From Corynebacterium aurimucosum ATCC 700975 (GTDB taxonomy: Bacteria > Actinomycetota > Actinomycetes > Mycobacteriales > Mycobacteriaceae): a stretch of DNA of 64,000 bases. Under the pieces are notes generated by a model, which had not been told where the DNA came from, ran no database searches, and saw only the letters and a list, made by a program, of their open reading frames with translations. Of the stretch, positions 34,725-43,099 are shown piece after piece. The translations under genes and the position numbers were made by a program. Numbering within the stretch: the first letter of the stretch is position 1; each line of letters starts with the position of its first letter. The DNA lies in NCBI RefSeq assembly GCF_000022905.1, contig NC_012590.1:620001-684000 (forward strand). Direction: 5' to 3'.

Positions 34725-35928
34725 CTACTGCGAATCGAAGTCCTCAACAATGAGGCTTGCCGCATGTGCACGGAGGTAGTCGCGCATGTATGGCAAAGCG
34801 AAGTCGACTTCGCCGTGGCCGGTGGTGGTGATCATTTCGGCGTCGAGAAGCCGGCGGCGGTAGTTGCCCACATAAGAATCTATTTGATTGAAGCGAGCCT
34901 TGATATCCGACATTTTGGTGGGGCCATCATTTTGGGCCATGTAAACCAAGAAGCTTCGGTCGACGTTCGAGAGGGCTGATAGTGCCGGCTCGTGGACAAG
35001 CTGGCTGAGCTTGCGCTGCGCAGTTGCGACACCTCGCTGGGCAGAGTCAATGGAAATTTCGGAGCCGTCATCTGAAATGCGTTCTTTTTCCCTAAATGAG
35101 CATTGCCCAACGAGTTGAATCATGAATGGGTAACCATGACATGCTTCTACTGCGGTTTTAAGAGCGTCCTGTGACCATGAGGTTGCGGCGCTGTGGAGGG
35201 GCTCCTCCAGTGCTTCACGAACATCCGAATCGGAGACTCTGCCCAGTTCAATGCGGTTTGCGCGGCGAAGGAAAGTGACTGGATTGGCATCGCCGTGGCT
35301 GTTTAGCTTCCCGGAAAGCAGCGGCCTGATTGAGGTTGGGATGCCCGCCATGACTACGGAAATGTCTTCGCCTTCGCGAACCAGATGTTGAATCGTAGCG
35401 CCGAACTCTATGAGCTCTTGGCTGCGTTGGTGGTGCATTTCATCCAAAGTTACGAGAACACCACCAGGCTCCTGGCGGGCCTTTCGGTCGAGTTCGCGCT
35501 TATAAGCCAGTAAATCCTTCAGTGCATTGCACAGCGAGTATGTTGATTCCGCAATAGCTCGAGTATCCCGATTAAGCCCGCCTCCAATGCCGAGGATGGA
35601 CACGTTGAGGCCTTTGAGCTGTTTTCCTTTCCTGGGACAGGAGTTGGATGATGTCACTACGCAAGCGTTCAACAAAACCAGTTGTTGCAGTGTCACTGAG
35701 CGTGAGCCAACCGCGCTCGAGCGCTTCGTCTTCGAAGGCGTTGAGAAGGACAGTTTTCCCGATGCCGCGTGGTCCGATGATGAGTGAGATCCTCTCATGG
35801 GCACCGGGGCCTTCATCGAGTGCAAAACCGAAATCACGGATGGCATCGCTGCGGCCAACCAGCAATGGGGGAGTGGCGCCGAACGTAGCCCTAAAAGGGT
35901 TGGCGTGCTTCGGCTTCAAGGTCCTCAC
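34725..35928 (-). pseudogene. ATP-binding protein (STAND/ORC-like ATPase), one frameshift
   Basis: Two frames encode one protein of about 400 residues: MRTLKPKHANPFRATFGATPPLLVGR...IIGPRGIGKTVLL (Walker A)...IIQLLSQERK, then QLKGLNVSILGIGGG...GVLVTLDEMHH (Walker B)...GYPFMIQLVG...SFLVYMAQNDGPTKMSDIKARF (winged helix)...HAASLIVEDFDSQ. The switch is at GGAAAACAG near 35630; removing one A gives a 401-codon frame (region 1204 nt). Resembles stand-alone ATPases with an ATP-binding module and C-terminal helix-turn-helix, often preceded by repeats; here 9-bp repeats lie just upstream. Confidence 0.8.
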
Positions 35929-35956
35929 TTCAGACCACGAGCCTTTTGAAGTCTTG

Positions 35957-36001
35957 TGAAGTTTATGAAGTTTATGAATTCTTTGAAGTTTATGAAGAGC
36001 T
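35957..36001. promoter_or_regulatory. Array of 9-bp tandem repeats upstream of the ATPase gene
   Basis: Exact 9-bp periodicity: TGAAGTTTA at 35957, 35966 and 35984, with related units TGAATTCTT at 35975 and TGAAGAGCT at 35993, and further partial copies on both sides. Read toward the ATPase gene (minus strand) it is TAAACTTCA. Located 28 bp upstream of its start; likely operator for autoregulation. Confidence 0.65.
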
Positions 36002-36017
36002 GTGAAGTTTGAAGAAG

Positions 36018-36056
36018 GGGCCGCGCCGCTATCAATAGGAAGTGGCGGCGCGGCCC
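36018..36056. other. GC-rich perfect inverted repeat
   Basis: GGGCCGCGCCGC (36018-36029) and GCGGCGCGGCCC (36045-36056), 12-bp perfect arms, 15-nt loop. Shape of a terminator but without a T run and not at the end of a gene; it separates the ATPase repeats from the ASCH gene. Confidence 0.5.
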
Positions 36057-36235
36057 AGGAGCGATTGGGAAAGAAGCTGGTTTACCAGCCCTTTAAGAAG
36101 CATCTTTGGCGCAAGGGAAGCGCCCGGACATCGTCATGGATGAATCGAGTTTGGGGAGCGAGTATCCGGCCGGTCGGAACAGAAAGCGAGCGCGAGCTTG
36201 CTCGGCAACAATAACTGGCCACGTACTGTAAACGT

Positions 36236-36703
36236 ATGACTCAGGACGCTTTGGAACCCCTATCGGTACTGCCTCGCGGCGAGTTCGCCTTCCCTGGCCC
36301 GCTTCGCGACGCCCTCGTCACCGCCATCCTGAACGGCACGAAAACCACGACGACTTCCTTGTTGGCCGAGTATCCGCACGGTTACAAACCACAGGAGGAC
36401 GTGGGCAACCTCGAAGCAGTCCTTGACTCACACGACAACGTGGTGTGCGTCATCCGTACCACCGAGGTCCAGGTCTGCCGGCTCGCCGACGTCAACGACG
36501 AGCATGCCCTCGCTGAGGGCGAGGGCTACGCTGATGCCAGCGAATGGCGCGCCGGGCATGAGCAGTTCTGGCGCTCACCCGAATTCGTTGACTACATCGG
36601 AGAGATAGACATTAACGACGACACCCAGGTGGTGTGCCAGTGCTTTGCTGTTGACGGGCGGTACCTGGTTAAGGGGCTGGAGGCGTGGGACGCCGAAACC
36701 TAG
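36236..36703 (+). CDS. ASCH domain protein
   Basis: 155 residues. ASCH pattern: AILNGTKTTTTSLLAEY (nucleic-acid binding loop with GxKxxT), VGNLEAVLDSHDNVVCVIRTTEVQV, and EGEGYADASEWRAGHEQFWR. ASCH domains bind RNA or modified nucleotides; some hydrolyse N4-acetylcytidine. The substrate here is unknown. The ATG has no clear ribosome site upstream, which fits a leaderless mRNA. The last 4 nt overlap the convergent GNAT gene. Confidence 0.87.
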   Translation: MTQDALEPLSVLPRGEFAFPGPLRDALVTAILNGTKTTTTSLLAEYPHGYKPQEDVGNLEAVLDSHDNVVCVIRTTEVQVCRLADVNDEHALAEGEGYADASEWRAGHEQFWRSPEFVDYIGEIDINDDTQVVCQCFAVDGRYLVKGLEAWDAET

Positions 36704-37206
36704 GAAAGTCGGTACACCTCGTAGTCATCCGCCACTCCTGCGCCGGGGACATGTTGCAGACCGAGCTTAAATGCTAAGCCAATCGACGCTTCATTGCTGG
36801 GATCGATGATGGCGACGACAGGAAGCTGCGGGAATCGCTCGCGCGCACTGGCAATCGCAGCGGCCGCAGCCTCCTTGGCAAAGCCCTGTCCCTGCGATTC
36901 GGGTGCGAAGCGGTAGTAAAGGTTGAGCACTTCTTCACCTGCTTCCTCGCTATGGCGCACACCGGTGAAGCCAATAGTGGTGCCATCAAGCGTGGATACC
37001 ACGTAGTAGCCCAGCTTCTTTTCCCGCCAGTTCTCTTGCCATGCGCGAGTTAGCTCCACGGCTTCTTCTCTAGTTTTCATCGCCAGTTCAGGGCGGTGCT
37101 CGTATGTACGGGCATCCGAGTGGATAGCAAAAACGGCGTCAATATCGGCATCTGTAGGTACCGACATTGAAAGTCGCGGGGTGTGGAGGGCGAAATCGTG
37201 ATTCAT
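36700..37206 (-). CDS. GNAT N-acetyltransferase (RimJ/RimL-like)
   Basis: 168 residues. GNAT fold features: N-terminal TPRLSMSVPTDADIDAVFAIHSD, the beta4 strand YYVVSTLDGTTIGFTGVRH, LNLYYRFAPESQGQGFAKEAAAAAI (acetyl-CoA loop Q-G-Q-G-F-A) and IDPSNEASIGLAFKLGLQHV. Similar proteins acetylate ribosomal proteins, amino groups or antibiotics; no substrate is predictable. Convergent with the ASCH gene. Confidence 0.9.
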   Translation of the reverse strand: MNHDFALHTPRLSMSVPTDADIDAVFAIHSDARTYEHRPELAMKTREEAVELTRAWQENWREKKLGYYVVSTLDGTTIGFTGVRHSEEAGEEVLNLYYRFAPESQGQGFAKEAAAAAIASARERFPQLPVVAIIDPSNEASIGLAFKLGLQHVPGAGVADDYEVYRLS

Positions 37207-37326
37207 AGGGAGTCCTGTTATTGAAATTTACGGTCCCCCAGTCTATCCAATCTGCACGCGTGTGGTGCAGTCGTTCTTGGTCGAAGGCTGCACTGCTGCG
37301 CTGGTCGGTGAGAAAACGATGTTGCT

Positions 37327-39189
37327 TCAGACCTCTGATACGGGTTCCTCTACCAACTGGCCTGGTTCTTCAAGGGCTTCTTCCTCGAAGAATGAGGAAT
37401 CCTCGGCAGCGTTTCCCTCGCTGACATCGCGCTGAACCGTCTTCTTCAGAGCACCCTCAATGAGCGTGCAGAGCGTTTCCCTTCGACGTTCAAAAAAGGT
37501 ATCAAAGTTGTCACTGCGCAGTACTTCAGGCGAAATGAGGTGTCCGCGGAGAACGTCGTCCACGCCGTCGGCATCGAAGCCAGATTCGCTCTCAACCTTG
37601 GACAAGTATGCCGAAGGTGCCACGCCGCCGATAACACGGTTCGTGCGTGCACTCAGTGTCGTCTTGTTGACGATAGATTCGCGGCGCTCGTCATCAATTC
37701 CGTTCTTCTTACACCAGTCCTTAGGGAAAATATGGTGAATATCCACGGCCATGTCCCTGTACTGGAAAGCGCCGAATTGCTTTCCTTCAACCCAGTCCGT
37801 AGAGCCCTGTGCCATGATCAGTGCGGCAATGCCCTTGTAGGCCGCGGCATTGCGGGTGCGCAAGGAGTGAAGGCGGGATTCAGCAAAGGTAGCGTCCTGC
37901 ACGGTGCGTGGGGCGGTAGTTTCTTCACCCATCGCCCAAGCAGGTACCCCTTCGAGGTCACGTACGAAGCGCGTCTCAATGGCAGAGCCATAGAGCTCGC
38001 CCAAGACTCCGCTCCAGAACCACTGCGTGATCTTTTCTTTCACGTGGTGCTTGTCTGCTTCTTTGCCAAGAACAACAGCGATGGCAGCAAGTGGAACCAA
38101 TTGCTTCGGGTAGGGGACATCCCTGAACCGATAGATGTGCAGGTCCGCGAGGAAGCCTGCTACCCAGATGAATCCTTGACGCAGCGCGTCGCGCCAGGTG
38201 AGGTAGTCGTTCAACTCAAGCTTTAGCACGTCTTCTCTCTTGGCAGACAGGCCGACTTTGCGGCCTCCCGAGGAATGCTTGCTTCGATCAAGAGTCGTCA
38301 GCATCGTGATCGCTTGGAGGAAGTCAGTGTTCTCCACCTTGTGGAGGACATCATGTTCTTTCCACAGCTCCTTAGTCTCCGCCCAGTCGTCGTTGAGGCG
38401 GAAGTCATGCTGGTACTTTTCGTAATACTCCGCATCGCCTGCAAACACCGCTGTGAGAAGCTCAAAAACATTGAGCGGAAGTCCACCAACATTTACTTTT
38501 TCGAAGACGGTAGCCACAGCCGCTTTGTCCGTCTGCTTGTCCAATTCAATTGCGGGAATCTTGTATTCGTTGACTTGGCGGAGAATCCCATCGCTGAACG
38601 CTGTCATGAGTTCGGTGTCACCCAGCTTGCCGAACCATTCGAAAAGTCCCATTTGATCAAGGAGCAGCGAAACGGGGATGTAACCGGCCTCGTGTTGCTT
38701 CTCCATGGTGCTGAGATCGAGCACGATATCGCGGTTGAAGTTGGTCCTAATAACCCCATCAGCTGGCACGGAGATCACAGCCTCATCCAGCTCGAAGGGA
38801 TCCTCAATAGACTTCTGGATATTGATGAAGTACCTGCGGTCGAGGCGTTTACCGCGTGAGTCTTTGGTATGAACAACGCCATCGCCTTTAAGGGCTTGGG
38901 TGAGTGAGGTGAGTCGTTGCTGGCCGTCGAGAAGCAAAAATTTGGGCTCGGAAGTAGCCGTAGCTTCAGTGCTTTCGATGGGGCGTGGCTTGAACCTGAC
39001 AGAGGAGTTGCCAGTTTCCAATAACATGATGATGCCCAGCGGATGCCCACGGAAGATGGTGATGAGGAGCTGGCGTACACGCTCGTCTTCCCACTTGTAC
39101 TTTCGCTGGAAATCGGGGAGCTGAATCTCTCCGTTCTCGGTAGAGCGCATCAGCGCCGATAGTTGGTGCATGTTGGTGTTGAAACCCAC
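37327..39189 (-). CDS. DUF262/DUF1524 protein (GmrSD-like)
   Basis: 620 residues. The N-terminal DUF262 half has IQLPDFQRKYKWEDERVRQLL, GHPLGIIMLL and the DGQQRLTSL motif (about 89-97) typical of GmrS/DndB-like folds. The C-terminal DUF1524 half has the HNH-type nuclease core DIHHIFPKDW and NKTTLSARTNRVIGG. A fused arrangement is seen in type IV (GmrSD) modification-dependent restriction enzymes, so defence against modified phage DNA is the likely role. No other restriction gene is adjacent. Confidence 0.87.
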   Translation of the reverse strand: MGFNTNMHQLSALMRSTENGEIQLPDFQRKYKWEDERVRQLLITIFRGHPLGIIMLLETGNSSVRFKPRPIESTEATATSEPKFLLLDGQQRLTSLTQALKGDGVVHTKDSRGKRLDRRYFINIQKSIEDPFELDEAVISVPADGVIRTNFNRDIVLDLSTMEKQHEAGYIPVSLLLDQMGLFEWFGKLGDTELMTAFSDGILRQVNEYKIPAIELDKQTDKAAVATVFEKVNVGGLPLNVFELLTAVFAGDAEYYEKYQHDFRLNDDWAETKELWKEHDVLHKVENTDFLQAITMLTTLDRSKHSSGGRKVGLSAKREDVLKLELNDYLTWRDALRQGFIWVAGFLADLHIYRFRDVPYPKQLVPLAAIAVVLGKEADKHHVKEKITQWFWSGVLGELYGSAIETRFVRDLEGVPAWAMGEETTAPRTVQDATFAESRLHSLRTRNAAAYKGIAALIMAQGSTDWVEGKQFGAFQYRDMAVDIHHIFPKDWCKKNGIDDERRESIVNKTTLSARTNRVIGGVAPSAYLSKVESESGFDADGVDDVLRGHLISPEVLRSDNFDTFFERRRETLCTLIEGALKKTVQRDVSEGNAAEDSSFFEEEALEEPGQLVEEPVSEV

Positions 39190-39408
39190 CGGAGCCTCCT
39201 CTGTGGCGAACAGTTCTTGTCCAGCATGCCTGAAAATCTCTAGTTAGGAAGAGAACTTGAGGCATGTTTCTAATCCAAGTCTGCTCCCGGCAATGTGCTT
39301 CTGGTGAGTGTGGTCGGGGAGGCATCAGAGTTGTTGCCGGAGTAGGGGTCCAGTCGGCCGTCTTATTACGCTTCTTTTCATTAGGGGCAACTGCGTCACA
39401 ACAGCAAG

Positions 39409-39421
39409 AGACGTATGATGT
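39409..39421. promoter_or_regulatory. Candidate NanR operator upstream of nanA
   Basis: AGACGTATGATGT differs by one base from AGACGTCTGATGT in the palindrome upstream of the sialic acid transporter gene (43001-43013). Located 43 bp before the nanA start. Confidence 0.6.
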
Positions 39422-39463
39422 CTTATGACTCTAATGTGAAAGCGAATAGGAAGGTTCCCAAAC

Positions 39464-40408
39464 ATGACTTCAAACACGCAGCATTTGCGCGGTGTGGTGC
39501 CACCACTGCTGACTCCGTTTAATGAGGACTATTCTGTTGACACCGATACCCTCAAGCGCCAGGCTGAACGGCTTATTAAGGCTGGCGTTCATGGCTTGTT
39601 CGTTCTCGGTTCTTCAGGAGAGGTAGCTTTCCTCACTCGAGAGCAGCGCAAGGAAGTCATCGCAACCGTGGTGGAACAGGCTCAAGGGCGAGTTCCAGTA
39701 ATCGCAGGCGTGATTGATATGACGACTCCGCGAGTGATTGAGCACATTGAAGATGCCGTCTCGCTCGGGGTTCAGGGGCTAGTGGCCACTGCGCCTTTTT
39801 ATGTTCGCACTCACGACGTAGAGATTGCTGAGCACTTCCGACTTCTTCATGAAGCCGCGCCAGAGACTCCCATCTACGCGTACAACATTCCGGTCAGCGT
39901 TCACTCGGTGCTGGATATTGCTACTCTTATTTCTCTCGCCAAGGAAGGCGTACTTGCCGGCGTCAAGGATTCTGGCGGCAATGATGGATACACGCGTGCT
40001 CTGATTAGCGCCCGCAACAAAGCTGGGGTGAAAGACTTTGTGGTTTTGACTGGCTCGGAAACTACGGTCGATTTTGCTTACCTGGCAGGCGCTGATGGTG
40101 TGGTACCTGGTCTGGGCAATGTGGACCCGGTTTCTTACGTGAAGTTGCATGAGCTCTTGGTTGATGGAGAGTATGCAACGGCTGCGGAATTGCAGTCTAA
40201 GATTTGTGACCTCTTCACCATCGTTGGTGTAGGTGACGGCACACGCATGGGCGGAAGCTCACAAGGCCTCGGCAGTTTCAAGGCAGCGCTTCACCACTTG
40301 GGTGTCTTCCCGTCGGGGCTTATGTCCCGTCCACATGTCGCTCTAAACGATGAGGAGCAGGCAAAGATTCATGAGATCGTCGATGCCGCTCAGGTGATCG
40401 AGCCCTAG
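39464..40408 (+). CDS. nanA: N-acetylneuraminate lyase (DapA family)
   Basis: 314 residues. Cleaves sialic acid to N-acetylmannosamine and pyruvate. DHDPS-family hallmarks: VPPLLTPFNEDYSVD, GLFVLGSSGEVAFLT (GSSGE, pyruvate binding), YAYNIP with catalytic Tyr (Y140) and AGVKDSGGN with the Schiff-base lysine (K168). The family includes other aldolases, but the adjacent nanK and nanE genes make sialic acid the likely substrate. First gene of the nanA-nanK-nanE operon, controlled by the divergent GntR regulator. Confidence 0.9.
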   Translation: MTSNTQHLRGVVPPLLTPFNEDYSVDTDTLKRQAERLIKAGVHGLFVLGSSGEVAFLTREQRKEVIATVVEQAQGRVPVIAGVIDMTTPRVIEHIEDAVSLGVQGLVATAPFYVRTHDVEIAEHFRLLHEAAPETPIYAYNIPVSVHSVLDIATLISLAKEGVLAGVKDSGGNDGYTRALISARNKAGVKDFVVLTGSETTVDFAYLAGADGVVPGLGNVDPVSYVKLHELLVDGEYATAAELQSKICDLFTIVGVGDGTRMGGSSQGLGSFKAALHHLGVFPSGLMSRPHVALNDEEQAKIHEIVDAAQVIEP

Positions 40409-40439
40409 ATTCGCTGAACTACGACGAAACGAGTGAAGA

Positions 40440-41381
40440 GTGACTAGTACCCTTGCGCTCGATGTCGGTGCAACAAAGATTGGTTGGGGCTTTGTAACTG
40501 ACGAAGACCCAACGCAGGCTGTAGCGCTGGGAAAGATTCCTACCCAGTCAGCCGGAGTAACACCGCAGGAGCAGATCAAAAAAGCCATTCAGCTGGCGTT
40601 GGAGGAATCGAGCATTACCCCGACGCGAATCGGCATTGGTTCGCCAGGAATCATTAAGGCGCCTGAAGGACTCGTCACCTACAACGGGGACACCATTAAG
40701 AATTGGGCTGGCACTAATCTTCGTGCGGTCGCGAAAGAGATCGTTGACCTACCGTGCGCTGTTCATAACGACGTAAGAGTCTGGGCGTACGGAGAGCTGA
40801 CACTCGGAGCAGCGAGAGATTTTCAGTCTGGTAGAGTCCTGTACCTTTCGTTGGGGACTGGTGTCGGTGGTGCGGTAAGTGATAGTGGAAGGCTGCTGAC
40901 CGGACCTACCGGATCGGCCGGAGAGTTCTCGGAACTCTTGTGCGCTGATTTCCGGGGCTTTGCGGACCGCGCCGAGAACATTATGAGCGGCAATAGCTTG
41001 GCTGCGTATTATGAAGAATTCTCTACGAACTCAGCGAGCGAACGGGTGCAGTGGAAGGAGCGAGACCAGTTAGCACTGCCCCTCGAGAAGGTCGTAGAAA
41101 GAATGAACCAGGGAGACGAACTTGCTTCCCGGATTATTAGAGGGAATTCTTATGGCCTTGGCCGAGCAGTGGCTGGTCTTGTTTCGGCTCTTGATCTCGA
41201 TGCCGTTGTTTTAGGCGGCGGTGTATGCCAGGTTGGGGCCGCCGTGGAGGAGCCATTCCGTCAGGCCATAGAAGATTTCGCGTTGAAGCCGAACCGCTCC
41301 GTCGCAGTTCGGATAACTGAATCGCCGGCGACAGCACCGTTAGTGGGGGCAGCGGCTTTTGCTCGAGATAACGCTTTTTAG
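40440..41381 (+). CDS. nanK: N-acetylmannosamine kinase (ROK family)
   Basis: 313 residues, GTG start, 31 bp after nanA. ROK signatures: LALDVGATKIGWGFV at 5-19 (ATP phosphate loop), IGIGSPGIIKAPEG, VHNDVRVWAYGELTLGAA (catalytic D of the HND motif) and LSLGTGVGGAV. A complete C-x-CGxxG-C-type zinc motif is not visible. Phosphorylates ManNAc for the next enzyme, NanE; specificity from operon context. Confidence 0.9.
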   Translation: MTSTLALDVGATKIGWGFVTDEDPTQAVALGKIPTQSAGVTPQEQIKKAIQLALEESSITPTRIGIGSPGIIKAPEGLVTYNGDTIKNWAGTNLRAVAKEIVDLPCAVHNDVRVWAYGELTLGAARDFQSGRVLYLSLGTGVGGAVSDSGRLLTGPTGSAGEFSELLCADFRGFADRAENIMSGNSLAAYYEEFSTNSASERVQWKERDQLALPLEKVVERMNQGDELASRIIRGNSYGLGRAVAGLVSALDLDAVVLGGGVCQVGAAVEEPFRQAIEDFALKPNRSVAVRITESPATAPLVGAAAFARDNAF

Positions 41382-41422
41382 CACCGTTTATCTGCGATAG
41401 ATCCAGAAGAAGGCTCAGGTAT

Positions 41423-42133
41423 ATGTTTAGGTTTAAGAGTAGTGAACTGGCGGGGCGCCGAGAAGAAGTTCGCGACATGATTCGAAATTCGGTGATTGTC
41501 TCGGTGCAAGCGCCAGATGGTCACCCAATGCGAGATACACACACGTTGACGCATGTTGCTCGTGCATGTGTTGAGGGCGGAAGCCGCGCAATCCGGTGTG
41601 GCGGGTATGGGGGTATCAAGGATGTCGAGGCGATTGCAGCCGCAGTAGATGTGCCAGTTTTCGGCCTTACGAAAGAGGGGAGTGAGGGGGTTTATATCAC
41701 TCCAACCGTAAAGTCCGTGCGCCAGTTAGCTGATGCTGGGGCTGCTGTTATTTGTGCGGATGCCACGGATCGCTCGAGGCCTGATGGATCGAGTTTTTGC
41801 GATCTTGTCGAAGAGTGCCACCGGCTGAATGTTTTGTCTATGGCCGACTGCTCTACCCCGGAAGAAATGCAGCGTGCGCACCAAGCGGGGGCGGATATCA
41901 TTTCAACGACATTGGCCGGCTACACAGAGTCCCGAAATAAGACTGAAGGTCCGGATCTTGAATGCTTGGCAGAGGGGCGACGGCTCTGCGGTAAGGATGC
42001 CTTTGTGATCGGCGAAGGCAGGTTTGCCTCGCGTGATGATGTTGCTGCAGGAAAACGTGCTGGTGCCGATGCAATCATCATTGGCACTGCCATCACAGAT
42101 CCTGCGTGGATTACTCGGAGCTTCAATAGCTGA
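41423..42133 (+). CDS. nanE: N-acetylmannosamine-6-phosphate 2-epimerase
   Basis: 236 residues, TIM-barrel type. Signatures: VIVSVQAPDGHPMRD, RAIRCGGYGGIKDVEAIAAAVDVPVFGLTK, DATDRSRPDG, ADCSTPEEMQRAHQAGADIISTTLAGYTESR and DDVAAGKRAGADAIIIGTAITDPAWIT. Converts ManNAc-6-P to GlcNAc-6-P. nagA and nagB, needed next, are not in the window. The gene is 41 bp after nanK. Confidence 0.92.
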   Translation: MFRFKSSELAGRREEVRDMIRNSVIVSVQAPDGHPMRDTHTLTHVARACVEGGSRAIRCGGYGGIKDVEAIAAAVDVPVFGLTKEGSEGVYITPTVKSVRQLADAGAAVICADATDRSRPDGSSFCDLVEECHRLNVLSMADCSTPEEMQRAHQAGADIISTTLAGYTESRNKTEGPDLECLAEGRRLCGKDAFVIGEGRFASRDDVAAGKRAGADAIIIGTAITDPAWITRSFNS

Positions 42134-42142
42134 TAATGACCA

Positions 42143-42859
42143 TCACAGCGAAGTCAGCAGAGGCTCGTAATGCCTGAGTACCGACTCTTGGTACTTCTTC
42201 AGGTCATTATTCTGTAGAGCATCGACGATGTCTTGGTGCGCGCGTACCGTTCTGCTGAAGTCCTGTGGTTCTTCCAATTTGCGAAGCGGAATGACGTTCA
42301 TGTGCACTTGCCAAAAGGTATCATTGAGCTCACGGATAATCGGGTTATCGATTTCGGACAGCAAGACCTGGTGGAACTCCCGATCCTCCTCGGCAAAGTT
42401 CAGGCCTTGTTTTCGTTTGGCTGACATCTTGTCAACAATGGAACTTAGCTGTTCTAGCTTTGAGGATTCTAGTTTCGCTATGATTTCTTGCCCGATAGCA
42501 AGATCAATTGCCTGCCGGATTTCCACCACATTACGAAGAGTTTCGAGGTTGTCGTCAGCGTCAAGAGTCGCTCGAAAGATGAGGCCCTGAACTAAGGCGT
42601 TGAGTGATGTTCCGGATACAAATGTGCCTGTCCCGTGCCTGACATCGACGATATCTAGCGTCGTTAGGATTCTGATGGCCTCCCGGACGGAGGAGCGAGA
42701 GGAGCCAAGTTCCTCACAGAGCTCTGATTCGGTTGGCAAACTGTCCCCGGGCTTGAGAGCGTTATTCCGAATGAATTTTTTGATGCCTTCTACGGCCTGC
42801 TGTGTGGTTGATACAGGGCGATGTTCGGCTTCGCTGAAACCCCACGTTCTGGTTTGCAC
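42143..42859 (-). CDS. nanR: GntR family regulator of sialic acid genes (FadR-like)
   Basis: 238 residues. Winged helix IKKFIRNNALKPGDSLPTESELCEELGSSRSSVREAIRILTTLDIVDVRHGTGTFV, followed by an FCD domain (EIRQAIDLAIGQEII, EFHQVLLSEIDNPIIREL). It lies between the nanAKE operon and the transporter gene and faces away from the transporter, so it is placed to control both. The matching operator sequences upstream of nanA and nanT support this. Name by context, not by orthology to E. coli NanR. Confidence 0.88.
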   Translation of the reverse strand: MQTRTWGFSEAEHRPVSTTQQAVEGIKKFIRNNALKPGDSLPTESELCEELGSSRSSVREAIRILTTLDIVDVRHGTGTFVSGTSLNALVQGLIFRATLDADDNLETLRNVVEIRQAIDLAIGQEIIAKLESSKLEQLSSIVDKMSAKRKQGLNFAEEDREFHQVLLSEIDNPIIRELNDTFWQVHMNVIPLRKLEEPQDFSRTVRAHQDIVDALQNNDLKKYQESVLRHYEPLLTSL

Positions 42860-42995
42860 TGACTTTTCCCTCTTTCTTTTCCATCCATCTTAAATCTCCT
42901 ACCTCGGCTGGATTCCAAAAATGAACGCTGCCGGGGGGGAGGAAGCCTCCTATCTGACGTGGAGGACGTAAGTGCATTATCTTAAATCCCTTCAC

Positions 42996-43013
42996 ACATC
43001 AGACGTCTGATGT
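42996..43013. promoter_or_regulatory. 18-bp perfect palindrome, candidate NanR operator
   Basis: ACATCAGACGTCTGATGT is a perfect 18-bp palindrome in the divergent region between nanR (start 42859) and the SSS transporter (start 43100). Its right half (AGACGTCTGATGT) recurs with one change in front of nanA. Confidence 0.7.
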
Positions 43014-43099
43014 ATTCTAGCTTTCAGCATGCTTTAACGCACAGGCAAACGGAAGAGTGATTTAGCTCTCTGTATTGAAAGTCCCGAAGGGAAAACCAA

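Noticed and set aside
35957..36001. Repeat array considered as a CRISPR
   Set aside because: Units are 9 bp and contiguous without spacers; no cas genes are present.
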